DNA of 64,000 bases from Hippopus hippopus (Eukaryota > Mollusca > Bivalvia > Cardiida > Cardiidae): positions 15,980,122-16,044,121 of the forward strand of contig OX328101.1 in assembly GCA_946811185.2 (NCBI GenBank). Reading direction: 5' to 3'. Position 1 is the stretch's first letter, and the number at the start of each line of letters is the position of its first letter. Positions 55,791 through 64,000 of the stretch are shown one piece after another. Position numbers and translations under genes: made by a program. The notes below the pieces were generated by a model. It was not told the origin of the DNA, did no database searches, and was given only the letters and a program-made list of their open reading frames with translations.

Positions 55791-56017
55791 TTAACCCTTT
55801 ACCACATAATCCTGAGTTTTAACGACCCTGAAGAGGAAGAATTTTGAAACCATTGTGGACAAAGGAGAAAATGCTGATAATCAGCATTTTTTCCTTTGTC
55901 CACAAGGTTTTCTAGCCGTATAGGGAAAAGTTCAGTGTTTAAGTCACATTTGATTTCTCATCTGCCACTGCTTTCAATTTGGACAAGTCTAAGATTTTGT
56001 CATTTGGTAAAGAGTTA
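55791..56017. mobile_element. MITE family A, TTAA at both ends
   Basis: TTAACCCTTTACCACATAATC to ATTTGGTAAAGAGTTAA; stem AAAGGAGAAAATGCTGATAA. Confidence 0.88.
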
Positions 56018-56138
56018 ATATATTGAGAAGTAAAGTCATGCTTTCTATGTGAATGTAATCTCTGTTGGTTTAAAAACATTTCAAAGATGTTTTCTATAAA
56101 AAGATTTTGGATCAAACTGGGGAATCAATATCAAATAG

Positions 56139-56310
56139 ATATTGGGGACAATCAAAGACTTGGTGCTTTTAAAAGATTCATTGGGAGGTCTATATATAAA
56201 TGCAGTGACATTGTCTGATTTCAATGTAGTAACACATACAGATCAGCTGTTGGAATACCTTGAATACCAAAACCAGCCACCCCATGAAAACCTTATAACA
56301 ACTTTTCTAT
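56139..56310 (+). other. Possible exon, weak splice support
   Basis: From AAATAG|ATATTGGGG a frame stays open for 57 codons to a possible donor TCTAT|GTAATG. The peptide (GTIKDLVLLKDSLGGLYINA, VVTHTDQLLEYLEYQNQPPH) looks protein-like and is not a repeat of anything here. The acceptor lacks a polypyrimidine tract, so the boundary is doubtful. It may belong with the exons at 48520 and 54211. Confidence 0.3.
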
Positions 56311-56319
56311 GTAATGTAT

Positions 56320-57285
56320 TAAATTATACTTTATGCTACAGCTGTTGCAACTTATGCATGCAAATTTTTACTATTTCATTTTAGGAGCTTTTCTTACAAA
56401 GTATTTGCATAAAGGTTATTTAAGAAAACGAAAAGACAACAGCAATACATTACATTTATGATGTTTAAATTACTATTTTTTTCTGTTAAATCAAAACAGT
56501 AAAGGAAAACATCTACTTTGAATTTGCAGTGGTTCAGATCATAAATGCTAGGCTGGTTTCAAACACTTTACCAGCCAAGAAATTTACCATCCAAGTCCAA
56601 GTTCATATAGACCTAATTGTTAAAGAAACTTGTCATATACTATATTTCCAGTCATGTTTCAAAGTGTCATTTGGAAAACAAAGACGTCACAATTCTTAAG
56701 TGTTGCTAGATTATTTCAAAGTTCAAATGCAAAAATGAGGATAATGATGTTTTGTCTTGGTTTCAACAATTTTGGCAAGCCTAGGACCACTTGTTAATCG
56801 TTGGAACATTTCTTAGTAACTAATGAACTTCTAGCTTAGATGATCCCAGTACACTACACATTTAGTGTGTCAACAATATTCGCATACCAGTAAAAGCATA
56901 ATTCAAGCACACTTCAATAAATATCTTGTAAATAACATATTTGCAACTTTCAATATCAACAATGTAATGGGTAAATCATGGGTAGTTATTTCCATTCATC
57001 CTATGGAGATTTGTGGGATTGATTGAATGGAGTATTGGTCATAGTGGATCATGAACAATGATAATTTATCTGGATACTTCAATGAAAACAGATTTTTAAT
57101 ATAGCAAAAACACACAAAGCGAAACAGATCTGTCTCAGCTGTAAGTATGTAAGTAATCAGTGTCCCATCCCCTATGTGTCTGAGCTAATAGTTTTCCACA
57201 CCAAATAGGGACATTTACACAAATGAACCAAAGCAAAGGATAGGAATACAGAAAAATATAGAAATATTATAATTATCATAAAACA
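56320..57285. other. No feature recognised
   Basis: AT-rich, unique in the window. Confidence 0.5.
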
Positions 57286-57289
57286 AAAA

Positions 57290-57620
57290 CACTGAACAAA
57301 AAAAAAATAGAAAAAAAGGAATATCTAAATACAGAAAAGAATAAAAACCCACAAAACTAAACTAGAAAAAAAATATACATACATGTATATTAGTATAAAT
57401 GACCAAAAAAAAAGGTAATAATAATAATGCAAAACATCTTATTAAAAAAAACTTGTGAAAAATGAAAAACTTGAAAAGGAATGAAATAAAATAACATGAG
57501 AAGTAAAAAAAAAACCAAAAATTAAAGAAACATGACAAGAAAGCAATAAAAAAAAAAAGAATAAAATGGTAACAGGGAAAAAAAATTATACAAGAATATA
57601 CGAATAAAAGAAAACAATAT
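57290..57620. repeat. A-rich low-complexity tract
   Basis: Long A runs with AT and GA interruptions. The antisense 103-codon F/L-rich open frame is an artefact of this composition. Confidence 0.9.
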
Positions 57621-57706
57621 TGGGGATAAAAAAGGTATAGAAATACAAGAACTGCTGCTTTAAATTCTAACACAAAAAATGGAGTTACAATACAAAACTA
57701 GAGGCA

Positions 57707-58296
57707 CTTGAGCGCCTGTATCGCTCCACAGGCCTGATATTTCTATAATGGCGAAAGGAAGTTTTTAACAATTATCATTCAATCCTGCATTTTAGCTCAC
57801 TGAAGAAACAATTTGGTAGACAACCACCATAGGAACTTACCTGCAAAACAACAATGAAATCCAATGAATAGTTTTAGAGAAGAAATTTTTAAAAGATTTT
57901 ACTTTATACCATAAAAGGAAAATGAGTCTCCCATAAAAGCCATGTTTTTTGACAGATCTTTTTTTTTTTTAAGGAATTCTGTAAACCTGTATCTAAGGAA
58001 CATTCCTGCAAAATAATAATGCTATCCAAATAGCGGTTTGGGAGGAGAAGATTTTTAAAGGTTTTTTACTTTGGTTGCCATGGCAACCAGAATTCTTAAT
58101 GGAACACAATTATTTGAAGGAATTTGAAAGAGGACCACCAAAGGAACATTCCTGTGAAATTTGGTAAAAATCCAGTCAATAGTTTCTGAGGAGAAGTTTT
58201 TTAAAGAAAAAGTTTACGGATGCACGGACGGACGGACGCACGACGGACACAACGCCACGACAATAGCTCTCTGGCCTTCGGCCAGTGGAGCTAAAA
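57707..58296 (+). repeat. Dispersed mollusc-type repeat ending GGCCAGTGGAGCTAAAAA
   Basis: Begins AGAGGCACTTGAGCGCC. It contains repeated blocks AGGAACATTCCTG...AATAGTTT(C/T)(T/A)GAGGAGAAG, then a GGACGGACGGACGCACGACG tract and the terminal ...GGCCTTCGGCCAGTGGAGCT. Similar sequences are widespread in bivalve genomes as far as I recall. It is not coding. Confidence 0.7.
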
Positions 58297-58419
58297 ATGA
58301 CATTGCCAAGTTCAAACAAACAGTTAGCTTTATACATAAAGCAGCAACTTAATTTTTACTCACAAATGCAAAAAAAAAAGGGTGCAATTTTAAGTACCGT
58401 AGATTGATATTGAACTGTT

Positions 58420-58617
58420 ACTGGATAATCCCAAGTTTCGAAGGCCCTGAGGATCAAGGCTTAAATTGAAAACACTGCTATCAGCATTTTCTCTATTTGC
58501 CAACATATTTTATGAGCTTGTCAAAGACTAATACAACCATATGAGCCACATATTAATATATAGTCTACAAATGCTTTCGATTTGGACAAAATGAAATGGT
58601 CAATTTGGAAAAAAGTT
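58420..58617. mobile_element. MITE family A, decayed
   Basis: GATAATCCCAAGTTTCGAAGG, GCTATCAGCATTTTCTC, CTTTCGATTTGGACAAAAT. Confidence 0.6.
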
Positions 58618-58916
58618 AGGAATATGATTTTACTCACCATTACCATTAAAGTGAACCTTAATGTTCATTTTATATTTATACAAGTTGTTTCTCTATAGGT
58701 TAAACAAATAATCACATCTGTGCGGTGTACTTGAATTATTTATAGGCAAAGTTGTACATGTATTAACGGAACATGATAACCGTTGCCCTTGTTTACAATA
58801 ATTCAGAGCATTCTATCTTCATATACGGGTAGAACAGCTAAATTATCCGATAATTTTAATGAAAATGTACATTAAAAAAGGCTTAAATCTTTTACAAGCT
58901 GTCGATTAAACTAAGC

Positions 58917-58990
58917 GAGCAGTCACTGGGTATAATGGAAAGATCCCTGCCTCTCAATCCGGCTATTGTGGTTCGAGCCGTTAAAACTAC
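58917..58990 (+). repeat. tRNA-like SINE head
   Basis: TGGGTATAATGGAAAGATCC resembles box A and TGGTTCGAGCC box B with a CTCTCAA anticodon-like loop. No acceptor stem pairs, so this is not a tRNA gene. Confidence 0.4.
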
Positions 58991-58999
58991 CTTTTTTTT

Positions 59000-60480
59000 T
59001 TTAGGAAGAAAGTTATATATTGTTTTTGGTTTTCTCCTTTCTTTTCTTTTCCTTGTATGATTGTCTTTTTGTGTATTTTTTCCCCCTTTTTCCTGTCTTC
59101 TTCCCTCTTTTTAGACGTGTATATCTTTTTGTCATGATATTCTTTTGTTATTATTGCATCTTATTCTAATTTATTTTATTTATTTATTTATTTTTTCTTG
59201 TTTTAAAACACATTTCTGTATGATTGATACAACAGTACAATGATAAGTGTGCAACTCCCATCCCGTTCACCAGCAGTATCCGTATCTCTTCATTTTCACT
59301 GGCCGTATCGGTACCCCAAGCCTCTTAACATTCCGTATCTGTTGCTTCCTCGTCGCTGACCGCAATTATTCACTCTCAAAGGCTTCTTGAACTGCAATGT
59401 CTGATTTTAAAAAAAATGATACTTATTCTACCAAGACCGCAAGTCTGCAGTAACTTTTCCACTCAGATTGTTTTAGTTCTCCAATCCGTTTTTTTCCACT
59501 AATGCTCCAAATTAAATCCTGGTCCAGTCGAGCTTCCGAGATGGTTAAGTTCCCAACTGTAGGGAAAAGTGAGTAGACATTTTTCTACTGTCAAAGCCCT
59601 GAAACAGGAAGAAAACTGGTAGCCAGAAATTTGTGGCTATAGTCATCTTAGAAGTCTAAAACACTAAGCTAATTCTAGCATCAATTCCTTTGCGAGAAAT
59701 GTCTTGGTTCATTTTTCCCAAATTTCACAATTTTAAGGATCATCGTGCAATCTCGTCTGATGTCAATTAAATATGAATGAGACTACTAATTATAACTACA
59801 AATATTCACTATGATATATAAAAAAAAAAATAATGTAACCATTGACCTACCTTAAAAAACAAAATGCTTGATTAAAAAGAAAAAATGTTTTTCTGTGACT
59901 CGAACTCGATCCGCATGGTTGGTAGCAGGGTCACTATGACCACTGTACCACAGCACTACTTGCTCGTTTGAGTTGAAAATTACCAATAAGTGACTGCTTT
60001 GTCCCTGGTATTCCCTATTTGAATGTTTTGAACTGATACAGTGTTTGTAAACAAAGGCCACAGTTATCGCGTTTTGTTAGTAGTACTGAAAAAATCATTA
60101 TTTTTTTTTCTTTAGAGGTTTTCAATGGGAATATGTTTGTTTCTGATACCCCCTGTCCCTGGCAAAAGTATTGCAGAAAGTATCAGAAGCAAGCATTATC
60201 CATAATCCTTTTTTTTTTTTTAAGTAATGACAGGAATTTGCATACATAAACAATTTTCAGCTTGAACTAAAACATACACATTTGTAAAATGCGAAGGAAA
60301 CATCAGGAGAGGTTACCTTAGATACAAACTTAAAAACCAAAGAATATTTAAATTGTTGATCAACAGTCATGAAATAGGATACAGATAATAAACCTAAAAT
60401 TTTCAGTACTTTCTTATGGAGGAATCTTTGATTGAAAAATAGAAATATTGACATATAAGAAACAGAGTTTACTCTCTGTT
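59000..60480. other. No gene; one tRNA-like remnant
   Basis: T-rich to 59215, then plain sequence. 59884-59965 on the minus strand has TGGTACAGTGG and GATCGAGTTCGAGTC, again a tRNA-derived relic without stem pairing. Confidence 0.5.
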
Positions 60481-60726
60481 TCAAGAAAACATAAAGGAAT
60501 AAATATAAAGTTTAACAGTACAAAAGTGTGATTAACAAGTTAGATATGCATACAGATTTCAACAGCAGCAGGTCACAAGCACATGCGAGCAATAAAGTCT
60601 TCTGAATAGTAAGTTTAAGATTGATTCCTTTGCAAGAGCAAAGAAATCAAGATTACATGTATATATTCATATTAAGATGAAATTAAATTGAAAAAAAAAA
60701 AAGAAACAAATAAGGGTGTGGTTTAT

Positions 60727-60945
60727 TAACTCTTTATAATATACAATTCTGTGTTTTAATTACTGTTAGAAATAAGACTTTTGAAAACACTGAGGAAAAA
60801 GGAAAAAATGCTGGTTACCAGCATTTTATCCTTTTTCCACAATGTTTTCTTCCCATTCAAAGACAAACTTTCTTATTTGAGTGCCATTTACTTTGTCATC
60901 TGCAATTGCTTTCAATTTGGACCATTCTAAAAATCTTAAAACCTG
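60727..60945. mobile_element. MITE family A
   Basis: TTAACTCTTTATAATATAC left, AAAAATGCTGGTTACC stem, TTTGGACCATTCTAAAAAT right; right TTAA lost. Confidence 0.75.
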
Positions 60946-60949
60946 TTAT

Positions 60950-61450
60950 CAGAAAGAAAAATTGATTAAATGAATACTAAAAACTACCTCAAGCTTGAAG
61001 ATAAAAATGAGTAAAGCTGCATTAACAGTACAAAAATAAAATGTTCACACTGAGAATGCATACAGTCAGCTTTCTACAGCAGCAGGTCATTTCTCACTTA
61101 CAAACACAGGTTTGAGCAAGAAAAATTAAATTGTGAGTCACATAAATTAAGATTTACTTACAATAGAAATACAGTTTAACAAAAAATAGTCATATTGATT
61201 TAAAACAATCTAAAGTGTATAAATCAGAAAAGAAACAAAAAAAGCAAAATAAAGTTACAAGAAACAACTTTTCCTACAACTAGCCCACCCCCATCCCCAC
61301 CCCCATAGAAAAAAGGAACCAGAGGTTGTTTTTTTTTGTTTTCAATTTAAGATCCCACGGCTTTGAAGTGGTAATACTTGAAAAAGATGACAGACACTTT
61401 GCCTATGGCCATAATGAGAAAAATCTACCAGTAGCAGTGTATCTACATGG
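60950..61450. repeat. Segment duplicated at 62490-62770
   Basis: A-rich AAAGAAACAAAAAAAGC sequence, a C-rich ACCCCCATCCCC block, a T-run, then GATGACAGACACTTTG parallel the later copy (GATGGCAGACACTTTG) with many differences. Confidence 0.5.
61352..61449 (+). other. Possible exon in duplicated segment
   Basis: The acceptor TTTGTTTTCAATTTAAG and strong donor CATG|GTAAGTT enclose 98 nt; one frame is open (FEVVILEKDDRHFAYGHNEK, LPVAVYLH). The paralogous stretch at about 62650-62770 is open in the same frame (FKVALLGKDGRHFVSSSYQN), but its donor position differs. Coding is uncertain. Confidence 0.25.
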
Positions 61451-61588
61451 TAAGTTAAAAGGTATACAGGTAGATTAAGATCAGGCTAAATAGACTATGC
61501 ATTGTTATCTTAAACATAAACTGTTTTTTTTCACAGATATTCTTTCCAAAACAACAATTTGGAAAGAAAAATAGTCTAAATTGTCCTA

Positions 61589-61816
61589 TAACTCTTTACC
61601 AACCGACAAAATTTTAAGTCATTGCAAATTGAAAGCATTTGCAAACGACAAAATCAGTATGACTGAAAAATTAAAACATGTCCTGAGAAAGGTAGAAAAC
61701 ATTGTGGGAAAAGAAGAAAATGCTTGTTACCAGCATTTTCTCCTTTTCCCACAATGTTTTCAAAAGGCTTCTTTTTCGGGGTTGTTAAAGCTCGGGATGG
61801 TGTGGTGAAAGGTTAA
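61589..61816. mobile_element. MITE family A
   Basis: AACTCTTTACCAACCGAC to GTGTGGTGAAAGGTTAA; perfect AGAAAATGC(T/A) arms. Confidence 0.82.
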
Positions 61817-61990
61817 CCCCACCAACAAACAATCCTGTGTTTTAAAGACCCTGGGAAAAAATCTTTGAAAACATTGTGGGAAAAGACAAAAATGCTAGTT
61901 ACCAACATTATTTCCTTTTCCTGCTGTGTTTTTTATCGTATCGCAAACAAATTCCATCATTTGAGTGATATTAGTCATCTGGAAAATCTT
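61813..61990. mobile_element. MITE family A, abutting, right end cut by SINE
   Basis: Starts in the shared TTAA (61813-61816). GGAAAAGACAAAAATGCTAG stem; ends at CCACTCTGGACCAGTC where a SINE begins. Confidence 0.75.
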
Positions 61991-62010
61991 CCACTCTGGA
62001 CCAGTCGGGG

Positions 62011-62232
62011 TCTTGCATGGCTCGGTGGTAAAGTGGTGTGGGACTCGTTACCTGGAGGCCCTGGGTTCGAGCAGCACTAGATCCACTGGGCCTTTCGTGG
62101 GAGTGTCCTTGGGCAAGACACTTCAGAGCTCTAGCCTAGTACTGGTAAAATCCACGAAACACATGAACATGTGAACTGTTGCTGTGATATGACTGAAATA
62201 ATGTTGAAAGAGGCATAAAACACCATTCAATA
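62011..62232 (+). mobile_element. SINE family E variant
   Basis: TGGCTCGGTGGTAAAGTGG box A, GGGTTCGAGCAGC box B, AATAATGTTGAAAGAGGCAT 3' end. Confidence 0.8.
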
Positions 62233-62264
62233 ACAGTCAAATTCTGTTGTTTTGTATTCTAGCC

Positions 62265-62489
62265 TTTCCCCAACAATCCCATGTTTTCATGACCTTGATG
62301 AAGACCCCTTCTGAAAACATTGTGGAAAAGGTAGGAAATGCTGGTAACCAGCATTTTCTCCTTTTCCCACAATGTTTTAATTCTACCTTATAAAATACAA
62401 ATTCCATCAATTCAACCACACATAAATTGTTGTCTGCAAAAACTTACAATTTAGACATGTCTATGATTTGCTTGTGTGGTAAAGAGATA
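62265..62489. mobile_element. MITE family A
   Basis: TTCCCCAACAATCCCATG to TTGTGTGGTAAAGAGATAA. Confidence 0.8.
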
Positions 62490-62770
62490 AATGAAACAAG
62501 TAAAGATTTGAAAAAACAGAAAAGTAAAAAATAACAACACAAAGTTACTTTATAAACTGCCTCAGAACAATACCCTACTCCCATCTCCCTAACCCTCCTC
62601 CAAAATAAAATACAGAGGTTTTCTTTTATTTTTTTTTAGGGTTTTTAATTCAAGATTGTTTTAAAGTGGCATTGCTTGGAAAAGATGGCAGACACTTTGT
62701 CAGCAGCAGTTATCAGAACAATCTACAACTCAGCAGCGCATCTATATGGAAAGTTGAACACAGATCAGGT
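62490..62770. repeat. Second copy of 60950-61450 segment
   Basis: Shares the A-rich, C-rich and T-run order and the GCAGACACTTTGTC block; bounded on both sides by family-A MITEs. Confidence 0.5.
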
Positions 62771-62772
62771 AT

Positions 62773-63001
62773 TTAACCCTTTACCACACAATCCCAAATT
62801 TTAACAACCCTATGGAATAAGGCTTTTGAAAACATTATGGGAAAAGGAGAAAATGCTGGTAACCAGCATTTCTCCTTTTCCCATAATGTGTTCTACCCTT
62901 TTAAAGACCAGGGTTCATCATTTGGTCCATATTTCTCTGGTCATTTTTAAATGCTTTTAATTTGGACTAGTCTAGAATTTTATTGTGTGGTAAAGGGTTA
63001 A
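62773..63001. mobile_element. MITE family A, TTAA at both ends
   Basis: TTAACCCTTTACCACACAATC to ATTGTGTGGTAAAGGGTTAA; one of the cleanest copies. Confidence 0.9.
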
Positions 63002-63226
63002 CCCTAGCTTTACCAACAGCAAAACTTTTGGATGTGACCAAATTGAAACCATCTACATTCTACAGACAACAAAATAAATGACTCAAAATTTGAAATTTGT
63101 GTTGGGTAGGGTAGAAAACATTGTGGGCAAAGAAGAAAATGCTGGTTACCAGCATTTTCTCATTTTCCCACAATGTTTTCTAAAGGTCTCTTTATCAGGG
63201 TTGTTAAAGGTTGGGATTGTGTGGTA
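62998..63226. mobile_element. MITE family A, abutting copy
   Basis: Shares TTAA 62998-63001; ends GGGATTGTGTGGTA and runs into a family-B-like GATCAGACTG fragment without a TTAA. Confidence 0.8.
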
Positions 63227-63340
63227 TGATCAGACTGAACAAAATATGAAATCTGATCTGAGATCTACATTACGATTATCTGTACAGATATTGTCTCAAC
63301 ATGACATAAAATTGTAATACATGTATCTTGACAGTCTTTT

Positions 63341-63707
63341 AAGTCATTACCAAATGAAATTTTTAGACTTGTACTAATTGAAAGTATATGTAGACAACAA
63401 ATTTAAGGTCTACGGCCCCTAACTCATTGGTAAACATTGACATTTTTGTAAAGGCTATTCGGCCAATATTGGCAGCTTCTGCCTTTTAACATGAGAGTTA
63501 CGGGCTGTAGAGTTACTAACTCATCGGTAAATATTGTGTAACATTGAGGTTTTCATAAGGGCTATTCGGCCAATCCTGGTAGCTTCCATCTTTTAATATG
63601 TGAGTTAGGGGTTGTAGACGGTAAATATGGCTCAAAAGATGGGTTTGCATTTGAAGAGATAAAAAAAACATGTTTTTGAAACTTAAGAATATGTGGTAAA
63701 AGTTTAA
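63341..63707. mobile_element. MITE family A split by a nested insertion
   Basis: The left part (ACCAAATGAAATTTTTAGAC to ACAAATTTAAGGT) and right part (GGCTCAAAAGATGGGTTTGC to TGTGGTAAAAG) are separated by 63410-63617. No hairpin remains. Confidence 0.7.
63410..63617. mobile_element. Nested ~208-bp element with CTAC..CCCCTAACTCA ends
   Basis: Inverted ends CTACGGCCCCTAACTCA and CTACAACCCCTAACTCA. Inside are two direct ~110-bp units with GGCTATTCGGCCAAT and GCTTCCATCTTTTAA-like blocks. Confidence 0.75.
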
Positions 63708-63822
63708 ACTAATGGAAAATATCCACTTAGTTTATTTAGCAACCTGCTGAGTAAATTTGCTGCAGGTATCTTTGAGAATACTCTTGTAAAATAGGCATTT
63801 TCAATATTCATTTTAAGGACTT

Positions 63823-64000
63823 TGACCCCCTAACTCATCAGTAACCATCGTGTAACATCGATGTTGATGTTAAGGCTATTCAGCCAATCTTTGAAGCTTC
63901 CATCTTTTAATATGAGAGTTAGGGGCAGTAGACTTACTAACACATCGGTAAATATCGTGTAACATCGACGTTTTCGTACAGGCTATTCGGCCAATCTCGG
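63823..64000. repeat. Second copy of the ~110-bp unit repeat, runs off the window
   Basis: CCCCCTAACTCATCAGTAACC, GGCTATTCAGCCAATC, TTAATATGAGAGTTAGGGGC, then a second unit continuing past the end. Confidence 0.8.

Noticed and set aside
57362..57673. 103-codon F/L-rich antisense frame that looks like a membrane protein
   Set aside because: Produced by an A-rich low-complexity tract; no start context or splice support.

Overview
This is animal nuclear DNA: AT-rich, intron-bearing, and built mostly from transposable-element copies. The repeat mix suggests a lophotrochozoan, most likely a bivalve mollusc. That mix includes tRNA-derived SINEs with an (AATC)n tail, a Meta-SINE-like 3' domain, a short palindromic repeat flanked by CCTGCAACACGCGAAAAGGG, and repeats ending in GGCCAGTGGAGCTAAAAA. 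The taxonomic call rests on remembered family resemblance and is only moderately secure. There are no bacterial operons, rRNA genes, intact tRNA genes or CRISPR arrays.

Host genes are sparse. The one confident gene is a rhodopsin-class GPCR on the minus strand (exon 1 37887-38750, exon 2 35665-35874, 357 residues). Its closest resemblance is to prostanoid/EP-type receptors. Its 2-kb intron is filled by short transposons. A weaker gene model lies on the plus strand from about 47.2 kb: a 5-nt coding piece (ATGAA), a 34-nt exon at 48520 and an 80-codon exon at 54211 join in frame. Further possible exons lie at 56139 and 61352. Isolated exon-like segments with good splice sites occur at 25826-26021 (+) and 32186-32306 (-). 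None of these could be assigned a function.

Layout. 0-5.8 kb: small repeats, a Tc1-like deletion derivative and palindromic MITEs. 5.8-8.9 kb: a 3.1-kb element with 280-bp inverted arms. 9-11 kb: satellites and SINEs. 11.08-18.06 kb: two head-to-tail copies of a 3.4-kb terminal-inverted-repeat (TIR) element flanked by TA, with a 667-bp deletion derivative at 19.6-20.3 kb. 20-35 kb: SINEs and MITEs. 35.6-38.8 kb: the GPCR. 41.5-43.4 kb: a 5'-truncated LINE with a 484-aa reverse transcriptase reading frame. 44-47 kb: MITEs. 47-64 kb: the candidate gene, whose putative introns hold two dead mariner elements and the densest MITE population.

The most striking pattern is a burst of short non-autonomous elements inserted at TTAA, a piggyBac-like target. 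Family A (about 220-230 bp, CCCTTTACCACACA ends, a near-perfect 65-70-nt internal hairpin) has nearly 30 copies. Family B (about 190-215 bp, a different hairpin) has around 20 copies and fragments. One family-A insertion lies in one copy of the tandem 3.4-kb element and is absent from the other, giving a natural filled/empty site pair that demonstrates the TTAA target. Several copies sit back to back sharing a single TTAA. Many of the short open frames in the window are translations of these hairpins, not genes.
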